Below, in pieces: positions 1 through 12,101 of a DNA stretch of 64,000 bases; the stretch's first letter is position 1; the number at the start of each line of letters is the position of its first letter. Source of the stretch: Ricordea florida (lineage: Eukaryota > Cnidaria > Anthozoa > Corallimorpharia > Ricordeidae). The stretch covers positions 27,082,762-27,146,761 of the forward strand of contig OX453279.1 in NCBI GenBank assembly GCA_949710005.1, read 5' to 3'. Both the position numbers and the translations under genes were made by a program. Under the pieces are notes generated by a model that was not told the origin of the DNA, did not search any database, and saw only the letters and a list, made by a program, of their open reading frames with translations.

Positions 1-1296
1 TGATCGTGTTTTGTTAAGCTATAAAATCTAACTTTAATTCTAACTCAAGTTTTCCTCTAAGCTCAAGTCTACCGGGGGGAACTTATCATATCAGAAAACT
101 GCCATCTCAACTGAATTTATGTTTAATTTTCTATCGCTGTATTGTGCAAAGCCATTAAAACGCAGGATGGAGATAAAACCTTTCAGTTAAATGGTCTCAA
201 TTTTTCAGTTTCAATGGAATAAAAATACGCCTCTATGTCGACAACAGATTTTTCTTTCTTGTTCTTTCTGTTACTGCACCCAATTCTGGAAGGGGTATAT
301 ACTTGCGGAGGTGTTTGTCAGTTAGTAGGATTCGTGTTTTAGCTGCGAAGCAGAGTCATTGGCGCAATTCACTTACAGCTGAATAACAGAACTGTCGGCT
401 GAAACTCATTTACGCCAGCGACAGCAAATGAAGACAGGTGGTTTCATTCATACAGTTCTGTATTGGCCATGACGTTTCAATATTGACCGTCAAAGAAGTA
501 TAACATCAGAAGGATAAATTATTTGACTTTTGCAGTTCAAACCTAAGTTGTTAACTCCAAAATTTTGCCTGGAAACCTTGAAAAGTCTGTAATTAGCACA
601 CTCCACTGCAAATGTTATAATTGCTAGATTAAGAAAATTAAGTTGTTATTGAAAACATAGCAAGGGAAACGAAGTGAGTCTAACCTGGGTCATGTTTCCT
701 TTGTTTCCTAACTGTTAAATATTTATCACCTTTTTCATCTTCCGCAGTCTTGACCTGGATCGGATGGGAAAGTGGTCTATTTTAATTCAAATTTTCAAAT
801 GTTTAGTTATTTAGGGTAGACTTAACAAAACAGCCCTGTTAGACACGTTCACGGTTCATCAAAGAGGAAACGAGCCAATCACATTCATTCCTAGGAACGG
901 TGTAATTTTTAAGGCCGTCCGTTTCCGAATCTTTCTCAAAAGTACTTAGCTGTCAACCGAATGAACTCATTTCAAGAATTGTAAAAATTAATCAACATAG
1001 GGTCGCAAAAGACAGCAAGCAGATGGCTACAGGAGATAACAAATGAGAACAAGAGGTAAATATTACCGTGAATTTCACTGCCTCTGCAGCTTAACACCAT
1101 CAAGATTTCGTAATATCATAGTGTCTACAAATCAATAACGTGGTCTTATTCCAAATTAGTTTGCCAGTGTTCACTTGCAATCAAGAGATTTGGCAACTTC
1201 TGAAGAACGTTTCTGAGCCGATCAAGCTGGCTTATTGAAGGGGGGCAAACAGTTTTCCATCGAAAAATCCATCGGTAAATCTTCAAACGCTGTGAC
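1..1296. other. Non-coding upstream region, nothing recognised
   Basis: AT-rich sequence before the GPCR. I see no exon, tRNA or terminal inverted repeat. It presumably holds the promoter and 5' UTR of the receptor, but no convincing TATA box or initiator can be assigned by eye. Confidence 0.5.
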
Positions 1297-2469
1297 ATGG
1301 AAGTTTCCAATAATTCTTCGTTGTCAAACATTTCTTGCCACGGAAATGATACGAAAGAGAGCACAGCAGAACGGATCAAGTTTACGCCGAGCGATTTGGA
1401 AATAGTATTGCAAACTGTCGTTTTAATTGCAGTTCTATTTGTATCAGTCTTCGGCAACGGTATGGTTTGCTACCTTGTGATTTCCATAAAACAACTGCAG
1501 ATTCCGACAAACTACTTCATTTTCTCTCTCGCTGTCGCTGACCTCCTCTTCGCGGTGATCTGCCTGCCATTTCGAATTGCCAATGTTTTGCAGAAATACG
1601 CTTGGACTCTCGGATTGCACTTGTGTCGGTTTTGGATATGGCTGGATCTGCTGTTCTGTTCAGTGTCTATCGCAAATCTAGCAGCAATTAGCGTGGATCG
1701 CTATTTAAAAATCGCTTCTCCGCTCACCTACGACATAAGAATGACATCTAGTAGAGTCGTACTCACTTTAATTATACTTTGGGGTTACGCCATTTCTTTA
1801 GCGTCCTTATCTCTGGTCTCAGGCCGAGCGCCCGGAATTGTAGTTATAAACCATCTTTGTTTTATAGACAACAAAATCTACTTAACGGTTATTGATGTCA
1901 TTGGGTTCTTCGCTCCGTTCGCTATCATGCTACTCATGTACTGTTTTGTTTTCAAAGTTGCTGTTGGTCAAGCGAAGAAGCTATTTCGCCAGCAAGTGTC
2001 TTTACAGGATAAACTTAACACAAGGAGAAAGTCGAGTCGCATAACTCCGGGCGCGTTTTTCTTCGAAGTCAAAGCGACCAAGACATTGCTCATCTTGTTG
2101 AGCGTGTTTTGCATCTGTTGGTCGCCATTTTTTGTTCTTTCACTACTAAGTCTGCACAGTCCTCAAGTTTTCAATGGAATGCCTGATTGGCTCATTATTT
2201 TGACAAAAGTGCTTTTTGTTCACATTTTGCCTAACTGCAATGCAGCTTTTAATCCGATCATCTACACCACTCATAACCACCAATTCCGAAAAGCCATAAT
2301 CAAACTTATCAACCGCTACAGAGGACGAAGAGGGAGGAGTTTTAGTCAGTCAAATTCCGACCCAACAACCGAACTGAGACTCAGACACTCCATATGTACC
2401 AAGCTTCAATCTGGAGTTTTTGCTACCGACGTAGAATCCCCCGAGGAAGACATAACTTCGACCTTCTAG
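1297..2469 (+). CDS. Class A (rhodopsin-like) GPCR, aminergic-like, intronless
   Basis: A 390-aa seven-helix receptor that should act at the plasma membrane and signal through heterotrimeric G proteins. Helices fall at roughly 36-62, 72-93, 107-137, 152-174, 194-222, 258-286 and 297-323. Visible class A markers are N54 (1.50), D82 (2.50), the C110/C188 disulphide pair, D134-R135-Y136, FCICWSP at 271-277 and NPIIY at 319-323. D117 lies 18 residues before the DRY arginine, which is the 3.32 position that binds the amine group in aminergic receptors. The N-terminus has sequons at N5, N6, N11 and N17. The tail is basic and then Ser/Thr-rich. The ATG at 1297 is the first in frame and gives a normal-length N-terminus. 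The reading frame is intact without introns, as is common for expanded cnidarian receptors. The aminergic assignment rests mainly on D3.32; TM7 lacks the usual W-x-G-Y motif, so the ligand is unknown. Confidence 0.93.
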   Translation: MEVSNNSSLSNISCHGNDTKESTAERIKFTPSDLEIVLQTVVLIAVLFVSVFGNGMVCYLVISIKQLQIPTNYFIFSLAVADLLFAVICLPFRIANVLQKYAWTLGLHLCRFWIWLDLLFCSVSIANLAAISVDRYLKIASPLTYDIRMTSSRVVLTLIILWGYAISLASLSLVSGRAPGIVVINHLCFIDNKIYLTVIDVIGFFAPFAIMLLMYCFVFKVAVGQAKKLFRQQVSLQDKLNTRRKSSRITPGAFFFEVKATKTLLILLSVFCICWSPFFVLSLLSLHSPQVFNGMPDWLIILTKVLFVHILPNCNAAFNPIIYTTHNHQFRKAIIKLINRYRGRRGRSFSQSNSDPTTELRLRHSICTKLQSGVFATDVESPEEDITSTF

Positions 2470-4726
2470 ATTACTTTTCTTTTAATTTTATCCATTTTCC
2501 AAGTACTTTCCCGCCATAAACATCGAACACTGCCTAAATACAGCGAAACGCTTAACAAGTAATCTTCGACTCTTTGGTTTTTGTCGTAAAACGTCCGCTG
2601 TGTGCAAATGCGACAAAAAGACAACCTTTGTTCTTTTTGGTTTAGCTTGGGCTAAAAGTGCGGCACGCAACAACTTACTAGAATATTCAAAATACTCTTC
2701 ATATGAAATTGGAAAGCCATTAACTACTTCTGCATAAGAAATACTTAGTCAAAAAGTCGATGCAACAATCATGATCTTTCATTTCCACAGCTGTGTGAGT
2801 TCCAAGGTAATTAATATATGCAGTTTTATTCAACTTACACTATAGGCAACATGCGAAGAGTGATTGATAAAAACTGTTCTTATTTCTAGCCACTAAAGGT
2901 CGTGTAAGCCCGGTCTCCGGGTGTAGTAAATCAGTGTAGCTGTCAAACAGTAAACACCACAAATTGCCGCGTACGTAGATACACAGTGACTACTACCAGA
3001 GAAGAAAGCAATGCCTTGTCTGATGAACTTTATCAACGGACGAAAAATTTTGCTCAACAACACTGGCAAAATGCCGCGAGTCATACCGGCATCCATGCGC
3101 TATCTGTGAAATTAAAATCTAGCTCTTGTAAATTGGACAGGAAACTGATAGATATTCAATGTTATGGAAAAGCTTGGCTATTGATTTCGAATGATCTTAG
3201 GTTATTTGTTATATATGTTTTGCAGTCTATTAAAGATCATTTCCAGTGATTCAATAATGTATTTTTGCCAACAGTTATCATAGAAAGTGCTGTATAATGG
3301 TGACTTTTTGTTGGTAGCTATGATATGGAAAATGTAAACAACATAGCGATCAGACAACGCGCCTTAAAGGTTATTAGTAACAGCCGCGAGATAAATACGA
3401 TTTTCAGACAGAGCAAATACGGTAAAATTATAAATTTCCTTTGGCAAATTAGAAAGCGGTGCAGCTTTTGAAAATTTAAAGCAAGTTTATTTGAGAAAAA
3501 GTCTAAGGGAAAATAGCAATAAAGTTGATACACGGCTGAACTTTATATACATGTACAAGGAATGTTGTTCAAACACCAAACAATATTGAATACTCAATAC
3601 TTTAAATCTAAGTTTCCTTTCAGTTACATTGAATCCCGAAGATAAGAAATGAATATTTTCATTTTTTTTTGGAAATTTATCTGGTTTAATTCGGAACTTG
3701 AATAATTGACAAACAGTACTGCTCATAAAACTTTCTAGCATCTAGCGCGAACATGCGAAATCGACTTAAAAGGTTTTTATTTTAGATAGTAGACTGTCAA
3801 ACTGTAAAACTTTGTTCGATAGGTTGGTGATTCTACGCGCATCCGAATTCTTTTTTTAATTAAAACTGGTAGGAAATAAAAGACATTAAGAATCTACTAA
3901 AAGCACTTTCGGCTCAAAAACTAGCATTATCCTACACAACCGGAACAGCACTTTTGGTGGCTCTAATTTATTGTGATCCATTGTCTTGTGTGATAACACG
4001 CTTGCATTAAGCTCTAAAACCTGTCACATGTTACGGAATCTATTTATGTAAAAGTTAAGCGCACTCGAAAAACTTTAAACCACGCTTTGTGCTTACTTTA
4101 TCGTTTTTGCTGTGAAAGAATATCCCTGAGCAATATCGTTAGTCTTAAGTAAATTTTGCTTCCGCCTCCTTTACAGCGCAAGCAAATTAAAAAAAAAAAT
4201 TAATTGACGGTGCTTCGTTTCCTATATCGCTACAGTATTTGCCATACTTGAAGTGGCCGTATATTTGAATGCGTAACAAAGATTTATTAGGGCGGTTTTA
4301 GCTCCTTGCATGGATAATGCTTCCAACCGATCGAGCCATTTACACTGCGTTTCGTTTCGTCTGACGAAACGCAGAAGTAAAATCTCTCTCACTGACGTGG
4401 CCAGCGATAAATTCGGAAGAATATAACCGTATTTCCACTTATTAAACCTTATAATCCAAGATGGCAATCTTGAGACCGACATATGAGATTAAAGTTATCT
4501 TATTATTAAACAAATCATATGGCTTTGTTGTATTTCATGTGGAAGATATATATCTTTTCTGTTTTTTGTATCTTTCCATATATTTTTCAGCAAAGCATGA
4601 ATTTGAACTGACATAATTTTTTTTACACTAAAAGTGTTTCGTATCGAAATAGAGTTTATATCATAGATACTGAGATTTCCTCACGAAAGAAAGAGTGCGT
4701 AAAAATGATACGTAAAATGCATTAGC
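2470..4726. other. Intergenic, no gene recognised
   Basis: This covers the GPCR 3' UTR and spacer. Short open frames here have no recognisable domain or splice context. A perfect 10-bp-stem hairpin (CTGCGTTTCG/CGAAACGCAG) lies near 4346-4375. Confidence 0.45.
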
Positions 4727-4816
4727 CAATAGGAAACGCGAACGATGAAAACTCACTTGTGAAAAAACGTCGTTCGTCCAATCACAAGCGCGAACGACGA
4801 AAACTCACTAGTGAAC
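4727..4816. repeat. Short tandem duplication
   Basis: The motif CGCGAACGAYGAAAACTCAC, preceded by CCAAT-like bases, occurs twice about 55 bp apart (4736 and 4789). It is probably part of a degraded MITE. The CCAAT-type box next to a GC-rich core also appears in other palindromic elements in this window. Confidence 0.5.
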
Positions 4817-5097
4817 AACATCGCATCGCGATTTCGATTAAATTTGAACCTATAAGCCTCAGTCAGGTTTTTTTTTTCAGTTGAAAAATGTTTATAAAAG
4901 TTGTGAAGGTATAAACTGACGTTTTATTTCTTGTGTTACTTCATTAAATATTTGATTTTGAGAGAGAAACTGATGTTTTAGTTATTCTAGTTTTACACGC
5001 ATACATTGCAGTTGAATGGGTTCCCTAAACACGCACGTAAGATTGACAAAATTTGGCTTTTCAAAAATCTCAGTTTCTATAAAATAAACAAATTACA

Positions 5098-5236
5098 CCA
5101 TGGAAAATGCTTTGTACGATTTTTTATTCCCTCGTTGAGTTGTATCAGAAAACTCACTCGTTCCCTCCGCTCACTCGTTCGTATTCTGATACTACTCAAC
5201 TCGTGAATAAAAATCGTACGCGCGCATTTTCCATGG
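5098..5236. repeat. Palindromic (foldback) element
   Basis: Near-perfect inverted repeat. It starts and ends with CCATGG, its arms read CCATGGAAAATGCKTTGTAC inward, and its centre is a TCACTCGTTCCCTCCGCTCA-type core. It belongs to the same structural class as the foldbacks at 23.8, 34.3, 44.4 and 47.0 kb. Confidence 0.75.
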
Positions 5237-5436
5237 AGTAATCTCTATATTTTGTCCCACGTGACCGGCCATTGAACTGAGTGCATCCGTTTAATTTGAC
5301 AAAATTAAAATTTTTTCTCAAGTGTTTCCTTCTCGGAAGAGAGAAAACTGACTGCAAAATAGAAGGGCTTTTTTGAGCTTAATCTCAATCTTTGTCAATA
5401 AACTTTTATTATCTTAACGACGGGTTGATTCGACAT

Positions 5437-6230
5437 TTCGTTACTGAGTCAGTTCAGTTGTCTCGTTGCCTCGTTGAAGTGAAATACCGAGCGAACGTTT
5501 TGTCTAGACATTTTTTTGTAGGCTTCGTTAGTTAGTTTACATTTCATCAAGATCAACTTGGCATGATACAAAATTAGATTTATATCTTCTGTTTACCATT
5601 AAGTGATTTGACGTAAGTGATACCAGTAAAATGCAAATAAATTCAGTAACACGCTGGGTATTCACATCCGTTTTGTAGAAAATCCCGTTCAATTCCAAAC
5701 AAACAGTTTGATTTAAGTTCAAGGCTTTTTCCCTTTTCTTTTCTTTGTTAACCAGGTTTCTTTTTTCTTTTTTCTTTTCACAAGAGAAAAGTTCTGATAC
5801 TATTTGTTCTTTTCCAAAATTTTTGGAAAAATTGAGCTGCAAAAATTCGTTACTGAGTCAGTTCAGTTGTCTCGTTGCCTCGTTGAAGTGAAATACCGAG
5901 CGAACGTTTTGTCTAGACATTTTTTTGTAGGCTTCGTTAGTTAGTTTACATTTCATCAAGATCAACTTGGCATGATACAAAATTAGATTTATATCTTCTG
6001 TTTACCATTAAGTGATTTGACGTAAGTGATACCAGTAAAATGCAAATAAATTCAGTAACACGCTGGGTATTCACATCCGTTTTGTAGAAAATCCCGTTCA
6101 ATTCCAAACAAACAGTTTGATTTAAGTTCAAGGCTTTTTCCCTTTTCTTTTCTTTGTTAACCAGGTTTCTTTTTTCTTTTTTCTTTTCACAAGAGAAAAG
6201 TTCTGATACTATTTGTTCTTTTCCAAAATT
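5437..6230. repeat. Nearly perfect tandem duplication, 409-bp period
   Basis: The segment beginning TTCGTTACTGAGTCAG at 5437 starts again at 5846. The second copy runs about 385 bp and by eye matches the first throughout, including its T-rich TTTTTTCTTTTTTC tract. It holds no convincing gene; the minus-strand open frame seen in both copies is a product of the duplication. It could be a very recent duplication or an assembly duplication. Confidence 0.9.
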
Positions 6231-6344
6231 TTTGAAATTAAAAATCTGAATTCAGGTATCACCAGTGAAAGAAAGATGATAGCCATTATGTAGGCAACTT
6301 ATTGCAATTACTAAAGTTAGAGCTGCAAAAATTCAGTTTTCAAC

Positions 6345-6530
6345 AGAATTGGAAAACCATGGCCTTGCGATATTGGTTCTTATGTTTTCTTGATACCGGT
6401 GCAATGCTCTAATCAACTGGGCTATCAAGACAACGGGAGATAGTCATTTGTGAGTTCGTAATATAGCCGTAGAGGATGAAGATATGAATATGAATATACG
6501 AAAATGTCTTATTTGTGAACCGCTAAAGAA
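6345..6530 (-). mobile_element. Degraded tRNA-derived SINE
   Basis: The tRNA-like part is decayed, but the flank TGTGAGTTCGTAATATA, the CCGTAGA motif and the bases beyond match the SINE at 22.79-23.05 kb. It is oriented like that copy. Confidence 0.6.
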
Positions 6531-6708
6531 AGATTTAACAATTGAAATATGCATTAGGAAGGAAGTACAATACTCTTACAGACTCCAATATCCATGAAAT
6601 GGTGCAGTCGCAGCTTATGCTCAGTTAACGTCAGTGTCAAAGTGTAGTCTTAAGGGTATGTTAAAGCCACAATCATGTGCACTGAGCGAAGACCCTATTG
6701 ATACCAAA

Positions 6709-6883
<175 letters not shown>

Positions 6884-6992
6884 GAGATCAAAAGCCAGCA
6901 GCCATTGACAGCTGTTTCGGCCTTGTCAGGCCTCATCAGCATCGCACAGCTGGCAGATGAGCACTGGGTTCCCACATGATGACTATCAAGAT

Positions 6993-9473
6993 CAGGGGCG
7001 GATCCAGAGTAGTTCAAGTGATTTCCAGAAATCACTCAAATGTTTCCAAACCTGGGTTTGTTATTTCTCAGGTTGTTTCTTGAAGCTCAAGAATTCTATT
7101 ATCCTTCTTGTTGCAGTGTTTATTATGAAATAAAACAAAGAAAAAAATCGATTACACAGCAAACCCAGTCCATTCCGAACGAATTTGACGAATCTCCGTT
7201 CGCGCGCTTTCGTCCTTTGTCGAGACTTCGGAGAACAACACGAAAAAATTCGTAGGCACGACCGGACAAAATTTGTACGCAGTGGGTGGGAGTGGTTAGT
7301 TTATCGATCTTTCCACAAATCACTCAAAACCCTCCTCTATTGGCCAGAATCACTCGCATTGTCTTGCGAACTACTCAAACTCGGTTGTGATTGGCTATCC
7401 AGGACGCAAACTACCGTGCAAACTACTGACAATCGTATATAAAGGGAAGCCTCTCCCCGAAAGTCCCTCGTTTGTTCTTGCTCCGATCAGAGTTCATTGT
7501 TAAAGTAACTTTCTACGGAGGAAGACAAGGGAAATTTTAATTATAAATGATGGTTCGAGGCGATCCAGTTTGTCGGAAGGAGGACTGTTCACAGTCTGAT
7601 GTTGGTTTGGTTTTCAAGGAAATCAACTCATATTCGGACCAGGACAAGTTCATAGAGAATGTGTGGAAACCAGGTGAGCTATTTGATTTCCCAGCGTCAG
7701 TGGAATGTTCGAATTGTAGCCGTCATTTTGTGCGGAGCTGGCTGAAAAGATTTCCCTGGCTAGCATACTCTAAATAGGTCGATGGTGCATTTTGTTTACC
7801 GTGTGTTTGTTTTGGAGTCCAGTGTGGGCGAAATACGAATAAACTAGACAAATTGTTCAAGTCTCCACTCACACTTTGGACGTCCGCCGTTTCACGTTTT
7901 ACCAAACACGTCAGCGGGAAATGTGGAGAATTTTCTGAGAAACATGAGAAGAGAAGCGGTTCCAATTGATCAGCAGATCAACAATTTACTGCAACAGCAA
8001 ATCAATAGAAATCGCGAAATTCTGAAATCCCTTTTTAAAACAATAATTTTCAGCGGAAAAAACAACATAGCTCTCAGAGGTATACGAGATGATGATCGAG
8101 GAAATGGCAGTCTTTCCGGTAATTTCCATGCACTGTTAGAATTTCGAATTGACAGCGGCGACCAAACACTAAAACATCACCTGGAAACCGCTCCCAGAAA
8201 TGCGACTTATATTTCTAAAACCATTCAAAATGAGATGATTACAACTGTGGGTGCTATCATAGTGAATAATTTGTCACAGGAAATCAGGGACAGCAAATTT
8301 TTTCCATTATGTCTGACGAAGCAGCTGACATATCAAATAAACAAAACCTTTCAGGGGTGATCAGATTTCTTGATTCGACCAAAACAGTCAGAGAAGAGTT
8401 TGTAGGATTCTACCTTTGTGAGGATATACTATACTTCAAATCCTGATCACTATTCCCATTTCATCGGCATCTTGCGAAAGGTCCATTTCAACCCTCCGAA
8501 ATCTGAAGACTTATTTGAGAAGTACAATGGTCCAGGATAGACTGAATGGATTAGCACTGATGTATGCCCATTGGGAAATGGAATTAGATCTTGAACAAAT
8601 TATAGATTTATTTGCTAATTTACATCCCAGAAGAATGAGAATGGAAAATATTTTAAATGAATTATTTTGTACCAGGCAGTCACTAGTGTTTCTAGAGTAC
8701 TTGTGAGTTATGTTCCATCGGCCCGATTGATGTAATCCTTAAACTGATGGAGAACAGTACAGATACATAACTGGTGTCTGTGGTACAATTGTATTAATAC
8801 TTATATCTGGACAAAAAAGTCATTCTTCAATAGTTTTTAGAGTTATTTTTCCACTGACACTGGGTATTTGATAAGCTTAAATGGTTTTCACATATTCTCT
8901 CAGTCTGAGCTCATTGGACCACATCAATTTATACACTGATCTAAAAGGCTGAAAAAGGCAAGTATGATTCCAACTTTTCAGTTTTGCTGATACATTTCCA
9001 CAACAATGTTTCTTAATATTCACTAATAAATCCTTATTTTTTTTTCCTCCATTCCCACTTTGAGCTAACTGACCTGATTCCCATTGAATAGTTATTGGCA
9101 CCCCCACAAGCATCCAAGACAGCAATCCAGGCAGCAGATCTACTACATTTTCAAAAGTAGCCCTCAATCTTAATTCACATGCTAGACTCCTTAGACACAG
9201 AAAGGCAAATTTCTGGACAAAAAAAATTTAATGTTATTCTGGTTTGTCTGTGTAAATACACAGAATTGATTTTTTTGTACAGAATTATGCCTTTCTGAGG
9301 AGGTACTGTTAATGTGTCTGAATGGCTTAAAGTGCTCTCAGAATGCAGGAAAATTGCATTCTGGGAGCACTAAATTTCAAATTTTCTTGGGGGGGGGGGG
9401 GGGGGGCATGCCCCCAAACCCCCCTAGTTAAGGTGCTGCAAATCACTCATGTAAAATCCTGGATCCGCCCCTG
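6993..9473 (+). mobile_element. hAT-type DNA transposon, degenerate
   Basis: The element begins CAGGGGCGGATCCAG and ends with the exact reverse complement, typical hAT termini. The 8-bp flanks (ATCAAGAT and AAGATGAT) match at only 5 of 8 positions, so the target duplication has decayed or the boundary was rearranged. The element encloses a broken TTF-finger/DUF4371 transposase. Its 3' end carries a poly-G run near 9390. Confidence 0.88.
7547..8706 (+). pseudogene. Broken hAT transposase (TTF-type zinc finger, ZMYM/ZBED-like)
   Basis: It starts at an ATG. Residues resembling a TTF zinc finger follow (CSNCSRHF, then FCLPCVCFG beyond an in-frame TAG at 7775). A frameshift follows, then a DUF4371-like block with the MSDEAADIS/FVGFY motifs at about 8305-8420, again out of frame. 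The end matches a hAT C-terminal stretch (NLKTYLRSTM, RLNGLALMYAH). Most of the catalytic core between about 8440 and 8470 is missing. With at least one stop, two frameshifts and an internal deletion it cannot be functional. Some host ZMYM-type genes share this architecture, but the flanking TIRs make a transposon copy the better reading. Confidence 0.85.
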
Positions 9474-10835
9474 AAGATGATGGAAAAATTGTAGGGTTGT
9501 AGGGTTGTGGGATTGTGGCTCAACCCTACTATTTTTCCATCACCTTTATGTTCAGTTAATTAAGCTGCGTGTGAAATATATATATATATATATATGTGCG
9601 TTCTCAACTAAGCTTTGTTAATGTCAAGACAACAATTCCAGCATAGATAGAGGTTTCATCGATGCATAAAGGCACATCGTCGTTTCTCACAATACCGACA
9701 AACAAGTTTTGATGTTGCCTTTAAATTACACTAGTAATGTTCTATCAGAGTAGACCAGTGGGCGAACTTTGACTATCACATACATTCGCCAAAAAGCGGC
9801 AGTCAACAGAGCGCGACTGTACGTAACACGCTCCGTTTTTTAGGCTTCTCGAGGCGCGTCTTAGCGAGGTTTACATTAAATAACAACGAATTGCAGTGAT
9901 GAAATCTTAGGTGTCAAGCTATGCCAAACCATACATAATATAACTGCACAGCGGCAGTCAGTTGACTACGTAGATGGATATGATTTTAAGGAGCTCTTGA
10001 TCTGACCGGATCTTAACAATCCTTTCTAATCCTACACATTTCTACTCCTTCGTCAGAGCATTCGCTCTGATAAAGGGCTAACACTTGAAACGTCAGCACC
10101 CCGTTCTTTTACCTTACGGTGGTACAAATTACTTTTTTCCACTTTCTAATCGTACACGTCGATGAAATTGACAAGGAAGCTTCCAATCCAGTTGCACGCC
10201 ACCTTATTTTCCTGTCTGGTCATTTTACTGATCAGAGCCCCTCTCGGGGTGGGGTGGGGTCGAGGAAAGGGGAAAAGGGTTAGGGGTACATATTTTCATG
10301 CTTTCTTAAGCTTTTTGCATTTTCTCCCTTGTTTCCCACCAATAAAACCACTTGTTCCATAAGTTTTTTTGTTCCTTTTGTTCCCAGAAATTTAATTAGA
10401 GCTTCCCTCAGTTCCTTAAAAATAATTCGAGAATATCACCTGTTCCCTGAGAATATATGCTTGTGTTCCCTTGACTTCTAAAACCCCTTGGAGGGCCTCA
10501 CCCTCGCTAGGGCAATCTGTAGGCTTTCCCTACATCACGGTAACACAGAAAGCCGAAAAAATCGCGAACAAAAGCTCATCTTCCAATTATGCACTCTTAA
10601 TCACCACGGCATTGACGAACGTTTTCCATTCATTTCTTTCACTTCCATTTACACGTTGCCATGGCTACACCAATAAGATAACATTCCTTGCAATCACTCT
10701 AACGATGGGCTTGAAACATCTGCACGGCCCTCAAATCTTACAGGGGTGTAGCCAGGATTCCACCTTGTCACCCACAGAGGGACCACGTGAGATAGCATTG
10801 CGCCTGCGTGAACTCAGTGCGTTGTTGCCTTAGTT
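9474..10835. other. Spacer with repeat fragments, no gene
   Basis: It holds a small palindrome at 9476-9543 (GATGGAAAAATTGTAGGG and its complement), a TA microsatellite near 9580 and, at 10075-10130, a copy of the AACGTCAGCACC...TTTTACCTTACGG repeat that forms the inverted repeat at 39.2-39.4 kb. No coding sequence is recognised. Confidence 0.55.
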
Positions 10836-10889
10836 GTGAACGGTTTGTTCTTTTGTCGTGCTGTGAAACTGGGTCGTTTTTCTTGTACA

Positions 10890-12101
10890 ATGACGGCTAA
10901 ATCGCCTTCTGGCAAATCTACAGAAGTTCCTGTGGAGGTACACCCGGTACCGGGAGAGAAAAGTAATAAGCGCTCGAAAGGCAGTGCTGACAAAGACGGG
11001 ATTGAAGTCGTAATTGACTCCCGCCACGACGACATGTCGAGCGCTCAGCTCAGTGCTTTGCAAAAAACCATGGAAAAAGGTTTTTCACATATGACGGAGT
11101 CTTTGGCGACTGTCTTATCACAAACGTTCGAGAAATACGTTTTGGAAGAAGACGTCGAGGTCACCGACGGTGATCCAAACGACAGTAATCTGTCAAATTC
11201 CTCACAACACGAACAAGAAGCTCGCCAGGATTCGACATCAAAGCATCCTTCGCCAAGTAGGCGTGTAGATGTTGATGCAACGGTGAATGACCTTTTGACT
11301 AATGTCAAAGAACCTGCCACCGAAAAACAATCAAACGGAGTTAATTTACTGGGAGATTTTCTGGAAACTGTTAAAAATGATCTGAAGTCGGAGGAGACAG
11401 GACCTCCCATTCACGAAGAGCTCGCAAAAATTGTGACGCGTCTCGTCAGGGACGGCATGCTTGAAGAAAAACTTCAAGAAAAACTTAATAAGTACCCGCA
11501 ACCGGAAAACTGTGAAGGGTTGACGAAGGTTCGGGTTAACCAACTGATTTGGGACAACCTTAGTCCTTCCATTAGGTCACAAGACCTTAGATTGCAAAAA
11601 GTGCAAACAGCCATCGTGAAGGGCATGACGGCTCTCGCTCGCGTCGTGGACGCCATTTTGAAAAATGTCAGTGAGATAAATGGCGGGAAAGTGCTCGCCC
11701 AAGGGGCTATAGATAGCCTTTCGCTTTTTGCACATGCAAATGCCGAGCTGAACACTAGATGGAAAGAGCTCATAAAACCGGATTTGCACTCAGATTATAA
11801 GCATCTTTGCTCAGCGTCTATACCAGTGACTGCTGAACTCTTCGGAGATGATTTGTCTAAACAAGTGAAAGATATCTCCGAAGTGAACCGTGTCGGTCGG
11901 AAAGTGACATCTATCATGCCTCGTCATAGAGCTCAAAGCCACTCTCATTTTGGATACAAATCTCAGTCCTCTGGTGGAAGAGGAAAATTCTTCCGAGTGA
12001 AGGGACAACAGAAGCATTTTTTAGGCTGGCGATCGACCGTAAATCGCGGTCCTACCTCTCAGAATTCAGACTACCTCAAGCACAAGGGTCAAAAGAAATG
12101 A
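10890..12101 (+). CDS. YR-retrotransposon ORF1 (gag-like)
   Basis: The open frame extends up to a GTG at 10836, but the first ATG is at 10890 (MTAKSPSGK), giving about 403 aa. The protein is acidic in its first third and helical in the middle (LLGDFLETVKNDLK onward). It ends in a basic, Gly/Ser/Arg-rich tail that could bind RNA. No zinc knuckle is visible. Its stop overlaps the RT start as ATGA at 12098-12101, a coupled arrangement usual in these elements. Its role as a capsid-like protein is inferred from its position. It is the only unbroken frame of the element. Confidence 0.8.
   Translation: MTAKSPSGKSTEVPVEVHPVPGEKSNKRSKGSADKDGIEVVIDSRHDDMSSAQLSALQKTMEKGFSHMTESLATVLSQTFEKYVLEEDVEVTDGDPNDSNLSNSSQHEQEARQDSTSKHPSPSRRVDVDATVNDLLTNVKEPATEKQSNGVNLLGDFLETVKNDLKSEETGPPIHEELAKIVTRLVRDGMLEEKLQEKLNKYPQPENCEGLTKVRVNQLIWDNLSPSIRSQDLRLQKVQTAIVKGMTALARVVDAILKNVSEINGGKVLAQGAIDSLSLFAHANAELNTRWKELIKPDLHSDYKHLCSASIPVTAELFGDDLSKQVKDISEVNRVGRKVTSIMPRHRAQSHSHFGYKSQSSGGRGKFFRVKGQQKHFLGWRSTVNRGPTSQNSDYLKHKGQKK

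Noticed and set aside
2488..3741. Several 60-90-aa minus-strand frames after the GPCR
   Set aside because: AT-rich, low-complexity products without domains or splice context.
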